Virus record (IMG/VR): IMGVR_UViG_3300047408_000094
Span: 1 to 39,030 of that record
Strand: one strand, 5' to 3'
Origin: a virus
Length of the DNA: 39,030 nucleotides
Shown piece by piece: positions 27,886-36,129 of this stretch. The translations under genes and the position numbers were made by a program. The notes under the pieces were generated by a model, which saw nothing but the letters and a program-made list of their open reading frames with translations, did no database searches and had not been told where the DNA came from. Each line of letters begins with the position of its first letter. Position 1 is the first letter of the stretch.

Positions 27886-29355
27886 TTACTGGTATCCCGC
27901 CGGGCGAACGTCCAAATCATCGACTCCTTGCGCGTGCCGCCAGGTCGATCCGGCCGGAATGACACACCGGATCCGGTGGTAGCGCCCGGAGCTGTAGACC
28001 GGCGCCATGCCGGCCGCCGTCAGCCCGACCGGCGCCCCATACGCAATCGCTGACTGCTGCGTCTCACGCGAGGCAATGGAAATCGTCGGCGCCCCGCCGT
28101 CGATCAGCGGCCGGCACGAGCGGATAACGGACCGGGTGCCGCCCTTCCCCGTGTTTATCTCGGCTGTCTCGAGCGCCGCCTGCATGGCGGGACCGCTGAA
28201 AGCGCCGCTCTTGTGCGCCGTGTCGAAGCCGAACAGCTGCAGCGACACCACGCCCGTCCAGAACGTGCTGTCGAGCGAGTAGGGCAGCGTGTCGAGGTTG
28301 CCGAAGGCGTCGAGCTGCTCGAGGTTGTAGCTGTTCTGCGTGATGCCGTTGAACACCATCTCGAGGGTGAGTTCGGCCCGCGACCAGAAACCCGTCGTCC
28401 AGTTGTAGATCAGCAGCCGGTTCGGCGTGCCGCCGCTGCCGTTCGACGGGTAGGCGACAATGTAGAGCCCGCCGACCGGCTCGACCGCCGCCGAGCAGCG
28501 GTGCGCGTTGCTCTCGTCGAACTCGGCCCAGAACGTGCGGTCGACCTTGTCGCGCCCGATCGGCGTTATCTTCTGGGCGCTCGAGACCATGTAGAAGCCC
28601 GACTTGTGCAGGAAGAACGCCACGTCGATCAGGCTGGCGACGCTGCCCGGCACGCTGCAGCCGACATCGTTGGCGATCTTGTCGAACCTGAAGATGGTCG
28701 GCGGACCTTCGTAGGTCATGCGCCGGATCGCGCTCTCCTGAAGGATCAGGCCGTTCTCGCCGCCGACCAGGCCGGTGATGTCGCCGCCGTCCGGCATGTC
28801 CTGAAAGTCGGCCTGCGTCGTGGGGTTGGTGCCCCAGGTGCCCTCGGCGTTGTTGTAGGTCGACCACTGGACGCGCTGCGCCATGGCGTTGAGATTGCCC
28901 AGCACGACGAACTCGCGAACGATGGCGATGTAGGCTGCGATGGGCGGCGTGCCGCCGAGCGCCGTGAAGGTGCCGCCGGCCGCCAGGTCGAACTTCTGCG
29001 GCACGTCGAGGCCGTTGACGGCAATCGCCAGCGAGCCGAACTGGGCAAAGCGCCAGGCCCCCTCGACCGGGGTAGCGTAGGCGCCGCCCGTCGTGCGCGA
29101 GGCGTCCGCCCACGCCGTGTCGTTGTCCTGGAGGTAGAGCTTGGTGGCGTCGCCGGCCAGCATCAGGGCGTTGCCCTCGGTGCCGCGGAACCACGCCGCC
29201 CCCTGGGCGCGGGCGGTGAGCGCGCTGGACACGGTGGCGAGCGACGGGAACGGCCGGTACGACTCGGCGGCCGGCACGGCGTTGGTCGCTTCCCGCGCCC
29301 ATTCCGATAAGGCCGGAAGGTCCGGTTTCCACTGCGCGAAGGGGATCAGGGCCAT
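27886..29355 (-). CDS. Tail/head-completion protein, P22 gp10-like propeller, 489 aa
   Basis: ATG at 29355 after GGGAGGGGC. The N-terminus LIPFAQWKPDLPALSEWA followed by a NAVPA-type segment is that of podovirus stabilisation proteins. Repeated strand blades with W/F/D/G turns follow (AWRFAQFGSLAIAVNGLDVP; FFLHKSGFYMVSSAQKITPI; RLLIYNWTTGFWSRAELTLE), consistent with a beta-propeller. In P22-type phages such proteins close the portal after packaging and carry the tail. The assignment is by resemblance. Confidence 0.7.
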   Translation of the reverse strand: MALIPFAQWKPDLPALSEWAREATNAVPAAESYRPFPSLATVSSALTARAQGAAWFRGTEGNALMLAGDATKLYLQDNDTAWADASRTTGGAYATPVEGAWRFAQFGSLAIAVNGLDVPQKFDLAAGGTFTALGGTPPIAAYIAIVREFVVLGNLNAMAQRVQWSTYNNAEGTWGTNPTTQADFQDMPDGGDITGLVGGENGLILQESAIRRMTYEGPPTIFRFDKIANDVGCSVPGSVASLIDVAFFLHKSGFYMVSSAQKITPIGRDKVDRTFWAEFDESNAHRCSAAVEPVGGLYIVAYPSNGSGGTPNRLLIYNWTTGFWSRAELTLEMVFNGITQNSYNLEQLDAFGNLDTLPYSLDSTFWTGVVSLQLFGFDTAHKSGAFSGPAMQAALETAEINTGKGGTRSVIRSCRPLIDGGAPTISIASRETQQSAIAYGAPVGLTAAGMAPVYSSGRYHRIRCVIPAGSTWRHAQGVDDLDVRPAGYQ

Positions 29356-29389
29356 GACGAAGCCCCTCCCGCAAACACGCAGCATTTGC

Positions 29390-29434
29390 TAGAAAAGACG
29401 GGCCGGAACCAAGCTCGCAGCAAGGTTCCAGCCC
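29390..29434 (-). terminator. Intrinsic terminator in the late operon
   Basis: Read leftward, GGGCTGGAACC (29434-29424) pairs with GGTTCCGGCCC (29410-29400) across a 13-nt loop with one G-T pair, followed by GTCTTTTC (29399-29392). It is also just upstream of the + strand HNH gene, so it could affect that transcript instead. Confidence 0.6.
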
Positions 29435-29465
29435 TGACCACTCGCCGCTGTGAAGGAGCAGGCAA

Positions 29466-29969
29466 ATGGCTGAAACCACCCCTAAACGCTTCATGTGCCC
29501 CCGTCACTGGACGGCGGAGCAACGCTTCAACCACTACGTCGACAAGAGCGGCGGGGACGACGCCTGCTGGCCGTGGACCGGGAGCCTCGCCTGCAACAAA
29601 GGGTACGGCATACTGATGTTGCCCGGCGGGAAACAAAGGATGCCGGCGCATCGACTGGCCTATGTGCTTTTCCGTGGCCCAATTCCAAAAGGCCTGTTCG
29701 TCTGCCACCGCTGCGATAATCCGGCGTGCTGCAACCCGGCGCACCTGTTCGCGGACACGCCTGCGGGCAATAACGCTGATAGGGATGCCAAGGGACGCGG
29801 CAACTGGGCCTATGGCAAAAACCACGGCATGGCCAAGCTGACGGACCTTCAAATTCCGAAGATACGAGAAGCCGTTGGGTCGTGCGCAGTGGTCGGCGCA
29901 CAGTTCGGTATTTCCCCTGCGCTTGTCAGCCAGATCAAGCGCAGGGTTATCTGGAAGCATGTGCCGTAG
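29466..29969 (+). CDS. HNH homing-type endonuclease inserted antisense in the late operon
   Basis: 167 residues from ATG at 29466 with a strong GAAGGAGCAGG site. The core matches HNH_3: [69 protein letters not shown]-terminal HTH part follows ([20 protein letters not shown]). It is on the opposite strand to every neighbouring virion gene, placed exactly between two of them, with a hairpin just upstream. This indicates arrival by homing rather than as part of the operon. Confidence 0.88.
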   Translation: MAETTPKRFMCPRHWTAEQRFNHYVDKSGGDDACWPWTGSLACNKGYGILMLPGGKQRMPAHRLAYVLFRGPIPKGLFVCHRCDNPACCNPAHLFADTPAGNNADRDAKGRGNWAYGKNHGMAKLTDLQIPKIREAVGSCAVVGAQFGISPALVSQIKRRVIWKHVP

Positions 29970-29974
29970 CGCGC

Positions 29975-30748
29975 TCATGGGGTGCGGCCCGCCCTAAGCC
30001 TCATCACTGGCACGGCCGAAGCACTCTGTCTCTGGGCCCGAGCGTTCAAGCCCTGCACGCTCGTGTTGTATAATGCCATGTACCGCGCCGCGCCGGCCTC
30101 ATCTTGGGTAAAGACCGAAGCCTCCACGAGGCAAGCCCAGAGATATACGTCGGGGTAGCTGTTCAGGATGTCGTTGCTCGTGCTGCCGGCCGGCGTCGCG
30201 AGCTTCTGGAAATATCTCAAGGTCGCCGTTGCCGAGGCGGACGGCGCGTCGAGGAAGCGGAAATTGAGCCCGCTCACCGCCATCAGCCCGACCCGCCCCA
30301 CCGCATGCCGGCCGTAGCCGTCGATGACCCGCTGGGCGACGATGGTGATCGGCCAGCCGTCGCCGTTGTTGGTCGCCGAGATCAGCTCGAGGAAGTTGTC
30401 AGGCTGCCCGACCGTGCCGCCCAGGCTGTCGGTGACCGTGGCCACCGTGATGTCCGGCGCCTCCTCGGTAACGCGCACCACCGCATCCTCGCTCACGCGC
30501 ACGATCTCGGCCGTGCCCGTCATCAGGAAGGCCGGGTCGACGACCTCCATCTCGGGAATGCGCAGCGGGTCCGAGCGCAGCGCGTTGCCGACATCCTCGG
30601 TCGCATAGCCGTAGTAAATGCGCCGCTCGGCCATCAGGAGGATGTCGTCGAAGCGCGGGGTGATGATGGCCTCGCCCGTCGAGGCGCGGCCGAGCCACGA
30701 CAGGGTGCCGTTGAGCAGGCCGCCGTAACTGGTGATATTTATGGCCAT
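29975..30748 (-). CDS. Head-tail adaptor protein
   Basis: 257 residues from ATG at 30748. The sequence FDDILLMAERRIYYG near the start and SYPDVYLWACLVEASVFTQD, AARYMALYN near the end are typical of podovirus adaptor/tubular proteins (gp4/gp11-like) that dock under the portal. A strand-rich middle (FNF-like RFLDAPSASATATLRYFQKL) also fits. Its position between capsid and propeller genes agrees. Confidence 0.75.
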   Translation of the reverse strand: MAINITSYGGLLNGTLSWLGRASTGEAIITPRFDDILLMAERRIYYGYATEDVGNALRSDPLRIPEMEVVDPAFLMTGTAEIVRVSEDAVVRVTEEAPDITVATVTDSLGGTVGQPDNFLELISATNNGDGWPITIVAQRVIDGYGRHAVGRVGLMAVSGLNFRFLDAPSASATATLRYFQKLATPAGSTSNDILNSYPDVYLWACLVEASVFTQDEAGAARYMALYNTSVQGLNARAQRQSASAVPVMRLRAGRTP

Positions 30749-31078
30749 CTAGAGGGTGCTCCCGTCCGTCCGCAGCCAGCGCCAATCGGGATCGTTCAGA
30801 AGCGCGTCGACCTTGCGCTGCATGTCGGGGTCTCTCGACCAGTAGTCGATGCCCAGCTCGTTGCGCCATTTCTCGATGATGATGAGCGGAATGAGCGCCA
30901 CCAGCTTGGCGCTGCGGTCGCTCCAGTGCGTGTCGTGGTGGTTCTGGATCTCCTTGTTGAGGTCGAGCAGCGCCGTCGCGTCCTGCACCGTCTCGACCGC
31001 CCAGCCCTCGCCGTCCTCGTGCCACCACTTCGCGGTGCCATTGGGGTCGCCGTCCCAGCCGAGCAATCGCTTGGTCAT
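30749..31078 (-). CDS. Conserved-looking virion-region protein, 109 aa
   Basis: ATG at 31078 overlaps the stop of the 31075 gene (ATGA). The sequence contains QDATALLDLNKEIQNHHDTH and LIPLIIIEKWRNELGIDYWS followed by a short helix and NDPDWRWLRT. This arrangement occurs in unnamed proteins between the capsid and adaptor genes of podoviruses. Function unknown; perhaps a head-completion or assembly factor. Confidence 0.7.
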   Translation of the reverse strand: MTKRLLGWDGDPNGTAKWWHEDGEGWAVETVQDATALLDLNKEIQNHHDTHWSDRSAKLVALIPLIIIEKWRNELGIDYWSRDPDMQRKVDALLNDPDWRWLRTDGSTL

Positions 31079-31311
31079 GCGGTCCTCGCCACTTTGTCGG
31101 GCAGCAGGTCGATCAGGTCGGCCGGCATGGTGAGCTTCGTCCCCCGCCCAACCCGGACGGTCGGCACCTCGCGCCAGACCGCCGGCACGTTGCCGTCCTC
31201 GCCAATCGGGAGAAAGACGTGATCGACCACGACCTCGACCGTCTCGGCGTCGGTGTGGGCCTCGTGGTCGTGCTCGTGCTCGTCGCCGTCGTGCGTTTTC
31301 TTGCGCGCCAT
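31075..31311 (-). CDS. Small His/Asp-rich protein, 78 aa
   Basis: ATG at 31311. The N-terminal part is a charged HDGDEHEHDHEAHTD run that could bind metal, followed by strands (VEVVVDHVFLPIG; VPTVRVGRGTKLTMPADLID). The gene lies between the capsid terminator and the next virion gene and overlaps its neighbour. Function unknown. Confidence 0.6.
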   Translation of the reverse strand: MARKKTHDGDEHEHDHEAHTDAETVEVVVDHVFLPIGEDGNVPAVWREVPTVRVGRGTKLTMPADLIDLLPDKVARTA

Positions 31312-31330
31312 TCCGATCCTCCCAGGAACA

Positions 31331-31359
31331 AGAGAAAGTGGAGGGGCCGAAGCCCCTCC
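31331..31359 (-). terminator. UUCG hairpin after the capsid gene
   Basis: Read leftward, GGAGGGGC-TTCG-GCCCCTCC (31359-31340) is a perfect 8-bp stem capped by the very stable UUCG loop, followed by ACTTTCTCTTG. Phages often place such a partial terminator right after the major capsid gene so that capsid RNA is most abundant. Confidence 0.7.
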
Positions 31360-31371
31360 CCGTCCGTTGCT

Positions 31372-32313
31372 CTAGGAGAGATCAGCGACGATGCCGCTGC
31401 CCGCCTGGTTCTTGCTCTCGAGCGTGCATTCCGTGACGAGCTGGAAGCAACGAGCGTCGCCAGTCTTAGCAAGCTCCTCCTTCTTGATCCGCCGCAGGTA
31501 CAGCACCCGCCACAGATCGGGGTCGACGACGAGGCACACCGACTGCCTGACGTAACGTGACGGCACCGCGGTAAACGTGCCGAAGTCGGAGACGTAACGG
31601 CCGGCGGCACTCACGACGGTCGCCATCTTGTCCTTGGGCTCCTGGTACTGCGTGGCAATACCCGTGAAGGTCGAGAAGACCTGCTTCTGCTTCGAGGACA
31701 TGATCATGGCGGTGGGCTTGCCGCCATTGTCATAACAGGACTTGATGGTCGACTTGAGCATCGCCTCGGTGAAGGCGGCCGGCGTGCCGGCACCGGGCGC
31801 CACGGTGTTGCCGCCCGAAAAGCCGCCGTTGGTGCCGCCTGCGCCGCGAGCGGCGTTTGACACAATCCACGTCTCGTAGCCGCCCATCTTGCGCGGGTCG
31901 GTGCTCTGGGACGCCTGGTTCTGCGAGATCGTCGCCTCGATGTCCATCTTGAGGCGCCGGCCGGCGAGTGCGGCCTGGTAGTTGATCTCGCTCTCGCGGC
32001 CGGCGTGCTTCACGGCCTCCTGCGTTGCTGAGATCGTGAACGGCTTGTTCAGGATCTGCAGGCGGTTGCCGACGCGCACGGTCGGCACGATGTTGGCGGC
32101 GACGACCGTATTGCCTTCGGGCTGGAAGTTGGTCGTGCTGGCGGTGCCGAGGTCGTCGGTCTGCCATTCCTCGTAGGTTGCCTCGGCCGTCCCGTCGTCG
32201 ATGACGCCTTGGAACGGAAACTCGTCTTTGTAGAGGATGCTGATGATGTCGTGCAGGCTCTCGCGATTGCCTACCGCATTGTTGGAAATGAAAGTGCCAG
32301 TGGCCGCAGCCAT
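31372..32313 (-). CDS. Major capsid protein (DUF5309/SU10-like HK97 fold)
   Basis: 313 residues from ATG at 32313. The N-terminus (NRESLHDIISILYKDEFPFQ, then EWQTDDLG) and the spine-like part (VGNRLQILNKPFTISATQEA, ALAGRRLKMDIEATISQNQA) match DUF5309-type capsids. MIMSSKQKQVFSTFTG and FTAVPSRYVRQSVCLVVDPD, followed by YLRRI, fit the rest of the fold. It is immediately downstream of the scaffold gene and followed by a hairpin, the usual setting of a capsid gene. Confidence 0.9.
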   Translation of the reverse strand: MAAATGTFISNNAVGNRESLHDIISILYKDEFPFQGVIDDGTAEATYEEWQTDDLGTASTTNFQPEGNTVVAANIVPTVRVGNRLQILNKPFTISATQEAVKHAGRESEINYQAALAGRRLKMDIEATISQNQASQSTDPRKMGGYETWIVSNAARGAGGTNGGFSGGNTVAPGAGTPAAFTEAMLKSTIKSCYDNGGKPTAMIMSSKQKQVFSTFTGIATQYQEPKDKMATVVSAAGRYVSDFGTFTAVPSRYVRQSVCLVVDPDLWRVLYLRRIKKEELAKTGDARCFQLVTECTLESKNQAGSGIVADLS

Positions 32314-32326
32314 GTGCGGGCCCTCC

Positions 32327-33424
32327 TCATAGCTTGAGTGAACTCATTAGGGCCGCCGCCTCCCTCGCGGAGATCGAGCCGCCCTTACGGATCCGCTCAC
32401 TAGCTTGTCGCTGGCGTTCGCCTGTCTGGTTAGCGGCCCGCGGGGCCGGTCCAGGGGCGACGCGCAACGGTGTTCGTGCGCCGGGGGTATTCGCCGTGCC
32501 AGTCCCGCTGTAACCAGCGGGATTATTGGCAGCGGTCGAAGCTCTGTTCTTGGCCTGATCGTAGAGCCACGCCTTGGTGGCGATCCTGATGATCGGGGCC
32601 TCGTGAATGGCGTTGATGCGCGGGGCGTCGATGCCCTGCGACAGCAGGTACTTGCCGATGGTGTCGTAGGTCCTGGCCGCCCGCTCGGCTGTGCCGTAGA
32701 GGTTCGGCAGCTCGCGGGCGACCTGCTCGTGCGAGGCCCGCTTGCTCTCCTCGATCTGCGCCTGCTCGCGGCGCTGGGCGGCGGCGATGTCCTGCTGGCC
32801 GCGCTCGTGCGCCTGGCGCAGCAGGTGACCCTCGGCCTCGTGCATCTGCTTGAGCCGCGCCCACTCGGCCGGGTTCTGCTCGGCCAGCGCGTTCCAGTTG
32901 ACCTGCGCCCAGCGGTCGCCGAATGCCTTGAAGAAGGTCTGCCCGTTGGCCTGCCACCACTCGGCGCCCTTGACGACGACATCGGCCGCCTGCTTGGCGT
33001 ACTCGATCGCGTCCTGGCGGATGCGCGCTGCTTCCTGCTCCTTGCCCTTCACATGCTCGTTGCGCTGCTGCTCGTATTTCTTGATGAGCGGGCGCAGTTG
33101 CGGCGGGATTGTTTCCCATGCCGCCTTGTCCTCGGCCGACCAGAACGAGGGGGCGTCGTTCAGCGCGGCGGTATCCTGCTCGAGCGGCTCGTCGTCCGGC
33201 GGCAGCTCGAGGTCGTCCACGCCGTCGTCGGGCACGACCTCGTTGCCTTCTGGCTGGGCGTTGCCGAGGTCGGGCTCATCGGGCGCAGGCGGCTTGGGCG
33301 GCGCGGCGGCCTCGCCCGCATCGAGCTTGTCGAGCAGCGCCGCGGCCTCGTGGGCGTTCGTTATCTCAGGCAGGGCCTGCGGGGCGCTCTCAGGCGTAGG
33401 GGTCGTGGTATTCTCGTCGGCCAT
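32327..33424 (-). CDS. Scaffold protein, 365 aa
   Basis: ATG at 33424, inside the end of the upstream gene. An acidic, Pro-rich disordered N-terminus (residues 1-90) precedes long charged helices (KKYEQQRNEHVKGKEQEAAR; RREQAQIEESKRASHEQVAR). The basic C-terminal end (RQRQASERIRKGGSISAREA) would bind the capsid interior. Composition, size and position directly before the capsid gene are those of a procapsid scaffold. Confidence 0.85.
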   Translation of the reverse strand: MADENTTTPTPESAPQALPEITNAHEAAALLDKLDAGEAAAPPKPPAPDEPDLGNAQPEGNEVVPDDGVDDLELPPDDEPLEQDTAALNDAPSFWSAEDKAAWETIPPQLRPLIKKYEQQRNEHVKGKEQEAARIRQDAIEYAKQAADVVVKGAEWWQANGQTFFKAFGDRWAQVNWNALAEQNPAEWARLKQMHEAEGHLLRQAHERGQQDIAAAQRREQAQIEESKRASHEQVARELPNLYGTAERAARTYDTIGKYLLSQGIDAPRINAIHEAPIIRIATKAWLYDQAKNRASTAANNPAGYSGTGTANTPGARTPLRVAPGPAPRAANQTGERQRQASERIRKGGSISAREAAALMSSLKL

Positions 33425-33662
33425 TTCGGCGGTCCTTCATCGTTCGACCATTTTCGTATTCGGTAACCTCACCCTCCAGCAGCAGCTTCAGCTCGGTTGC
33501 CACGCGCGCCCGCAAGTAGGCTGCCTCGCGGGCCGCAGCGTCGGCCGGGTTGCTGGCGAGCCACTTGCGCGTCTCGGCGGCCACGAACTCGTCGAAGCAC
33601 CAGCCGGCATCGCGCAGCACCTCGCGGGCGCGCAGGTATCTCTGCTCGCCGTCGTCGCTCAT
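33390..33662 (-). CDS. Hypothetical protein, 90 aa
   Basis: ATG at 33662 overlaps the upstream stop (ATGA), and the gene overlaps the scaffold start by 35 nt in another frame. It is a helical, charged protein (RAREVLRDAGWCFDEFVAAE; AYLRARVATELKLLLEGEVT) with a basic/Tyr end. No family is recognised. Confidence 0.55.
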   Translation of the reverse strand: MSDDGEQRYLRAREVLRDAGWCFDEFVAAETRKWLASNPADAAAREAAYLRARVATELKLLLEGEVTEYENGRTMKDRRNGRREYHDPYA

Positions 33663-33913
33663 GTCGCGGCCTCGTATTTTTCCGCGAATGTCGGGGCCGG
33701 CATCGGGTAAATCTCGCCCTGGCCCTTCACAATCCAGTCGCCCGGCACCGCCCGCGCCCGCGCCGTCAGCGTCTCGATCGCGATGGTGCCGTCGGCATTG
33801 CGGAAGAATATGTCCTCGCCGTCAGCAGCCAGCGCGCAGACCGCAGCCCAGCTCTCGTCGGTGTCGAGCCATTCGACCGCCTCTACCTCGACCGGCAATG
33901 CTCTGTACTTCAT
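33659..33913 (-). CDS. Small phage protein with PGDWIVKG motif, 84 aa
   Basis: ATG at 33913 overlaps the fibre stop (ATGA). Strands YRALPVEVEAVEWL and AVPGDWIVKGQGEIYPMPAP, ending FAEKYEAA, match a widespread unnamed phage domain recognisable by PGDW-I/V-x-G...E-x-Y/F-x-x. Its role is unknown. It occurs near structural genes in many phages. Confidence 0.65.
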   Translation of the reverse strand: MKYRALPVEVEAVEWLDTDESWAAVCALAADGEDIFFRNADGTIAIETLTARARAVPGDWIVKGQGEIYPMPAPTFAEKYEAAT

Positions 33914-36129
33914 GGTGCGACCTCGCGGATGACGATGCTGGACGCCATGACGCCGCCAAGCTGGCGCACGCTATTGATGCCGTTGAAAGTCACGGTCGAG
34001 GCAACGGCGGGACCGACCCGAACCCGAAACGTTGTGGCGCTGGTCGTGCCGCTGGTCATCACATGGGTAAACTTGAAATTGATGGGCCAATTGAGATCAC
34101 TGATTTTCGTTGCCGTTGCCGCGATGGCGTTGGCTCCGCTGTCCTGAAACAGTGCCGCGACGATGTGCATGGCGGTCGCGCTTAGACCGCAGCCGACATT
34201 GCACGTCACGTCGATGATCAGTTTGCTGGTGGCACTCTTGGGCGTGACCGCCAGCGTCATAAACTCGGTGCCCTCCGTAATCTGCGGGATGGTGTCGTCG
34301 AGGGGGATCAGCGTCGTGCCGGTCGCCACCGCGCCGGTCTCGACGCTCACCATCTGGATCTGCGCGCCGGGAGCCATGACGGTGGCCGCGGCGGTAAGGC
34401 CGCCCGCCAATACCGTAGTGCCGTCATACTTGAACCGTGCCGTCTCGGTCAGCGTGGTATCGGCATTGGCACGCCGGGTGGCGATGATGATGTCGCCCCG
34501 CGTGTTGCTGGTGCCGTCTTGGAGATAGCCCTTGATGGCTGCCATGTTGCCAAGCGAAGACGCAAACATCAGCATGCCACCGGCACCTGCGGCGGGAGCC
34601 TCGGTATCTTGCAGGTTGATCGACCCACCGAGGCCGGTCGAAGTCGATGGATTGGAGGCTGTCTGGCCACTCCCGGCGACGACTTCACTCGTGAACGTCG
34701 CCGTCGTGCCGGTGAGCGCGCCGGTCAGCGTGCCGCCGCCGAGCGGCAGGTAGCCGCTTAGGACCGTGCCAGTGCCCAGCGTCTTGTTGGTGAGCGTCTG
34801 CGTGCTGGTCTCGCCGACCAGACGGTCCCAGCCGGTCGTGCCGTTGTTGTTGTAGTAGGGCAGGCCGGGGCTGCTGCCGTTCATGTAGATCGAGCCGTAG
34901 GAACCGAACGTCGAGAAGGTCGGGTTGGAGAGGCCGGCGAACAACCCGAGGTTGCCGCCCGCGCCGTTGCCGAGTGTCAGGGCAAAGTAGTCGGCGCCGT
35001 TGGTCACCAGCCCGCTCGTCGAGAGTGCCCGCAGCCAGCCTGAGAACTGCGTGTCGCCCGCCCGGTCGACCTGGAACAGCGGGTTGATGCCGGTGGCCCC
35101 GCCCATCACCCGCATGGCGCTGCCGCCGCCGCCGGTCGGATCGGTGAGCACGACATCGAAGTAATCCTGGCTCGCCGAGGTCGTGGTGCCGCGGACGATC
35201 AGAGCCTTGGTGCCGGCGACCGTCGAGTTGAAGTGAGCCAGTGCGCCGGGTGTTGCCGTGCCGACGCCGAGCCGCTTGTTGGTGGCGTCCCAGGCAAAGT
35301 CGGCCAGCACGCCGGTCAGCACGTTGGAGGCGCTGCCATAGCCCACCGCGCCGGCCGCCAGGGCCGCAGCACCGCCCGCGCCAGCAACTGCCGTCTGCAC
35401 GAAGGCCGTCGTGGCAATGCTGGTGTCGTTGTCGCCTGCGGTCGGAGTCGGCGCCGTAGGGTTGCCCGTCAGTGCGACGTTGGCCTTGATCGTCGGACTG
35501 GGATAGCTGCCGGCGAGATCACCACCCGCCGCGCCATTGGGCGGCAAGGTCGTCGGGATCGAGCTGGTGAGCGCGTAATTCGACAACGGGCCGCCAACCA
35601 GCGTCGGGTTGGGATAGGTGCCAGCCAATGCACCGCCCGCGGCGCCAGATGGTGCGCCGCCGGTTGGTGCCGCCCAGGCCGACACCCCGCCGACCGTCGT
35701 CAGCACCTGGCCGTTGGTAACGGACGGCTTGATGGTCGGGCCGGGATAGCTGCCGGCAAGATCGCCGCTCGCCGGCCCGTTGGGCGGCAAGCTGGTCGGC
35801 TTGCCGGTAATGCTGCTCCAGTCGACCGGCGGCAATGCGGTTGCCAGTTGGGCTGTCGTAATCCGCCTCGATGTCCCCGACTGGTTGACCTCGAACTGGT
35901 CGCTGGCCGTGCCACCGGAAGCCGCCGGCAAGGCCGAGATCTTCACGCCCGGCACCGTGACGCTCGCGACGCCGCTCTCCGCGGTCAGTTGCGACGCACC
36001 CGAGCGGCTGGGCACGCTGCCCAGCGGGTGCGGCCTCTTTACGCCCGCGGCACCACGCGCCAGGAACTGCGACACGCCCGCGTAGCCGGGGTCCAGAGGA
36101 TGCGGTTTCTTTACCCCTCGGATGCCCAT
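33910..36129 (-). CDS. Large tail fibre-like protein, 739 aa
   Basis: ATG at 36129. The N-terminus holds two copies of GVK(K/R)PHPL (residues 5-11 and 29-35), perhaps an attachment peptide. Repeated collagen-like or trimeric-fibre units follow (PASGDLAGSYPGPTIK, AAGGDLAGSYPSPTIK). Next come NPTAPTPTAGDNDTSIATTA-type fibre sequence, a strand-rich section (LGVGTATPGALAHFN), LTNKTLGT, and a strand-rich C-terminal head domain. These are typical of phage fibres made of trimers. The gene lies between portal and scaffold, an unusual place for a fibre. Confidence 0.75.
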   Translation of the reverse strand: MGIRGVKKPHPLDPGYAGVSQFLARGAAGVKRPHPLGSVPSRSGASQLTAESGVASVTVPGVKISALPAASGGTASDQFEVNQSGTSRRITTAQLATALPPVDWSSITGKPTSLPPNGPASGDLAGSYPGPTIKPSVTNGQVLTTVGGVSAWAAPTGGAPSGAAGGALAGTYPNPTLVGGPLSNYALTSSIPTTLPPNGAAGGDLAGSYPSPTIKANVALTGNPTAPTPTAGDNDTSIATTAFVQTAVAGAGGAAALAAGAVGYGSASNVLTGVLADFAWDATNKRLGVGTATPGALAHFNSTVAGTKALIVRGTTTSASQDYFDVVLTDPTGGGGSAMRVMGGATGINPLFQVDRAGDTQFSGWLRALSTSGLVTNGADYFALTLGNGAGGNLGLFAGLSNPTFSTFGSYGSIYMNGSSPGLPYYNNNGTTGWDRLVGETSTQTLTNKTLGTGTVLSGYLPLGGGTLTGALTGTTATFTSEVVAGSGQTASNPSTSTGLGGSINLQDTEAPAAGAGGMLMFASSLGNMAAIKGYLQDGTSNTRGDIIIATRRANADTTLTETARFKYDGTTVLAGGLTAAATVMAPGAQIQMVSVETGAVATGTTLIPLDDTIPQITEGTEFMTLAVTPKSATSKLIIDVTCNVGCGLSATAMHIVAALFQDSGANAIAATATKISDLNWPINFKFTHVMTSGTTSATTFRVRVGPAVASTVTFNGINSVRQLGGVMASSIVIREVAP

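Noticed and set aside
28213-29310. A 365-codon + strand open frame opposite the propeller-type tail gene
   Set aside because: Its composition (Arg/Val/Ala-rich, no motifs) is that of a reverse shadow, and the minus-strand product has a good start and family resemblance.
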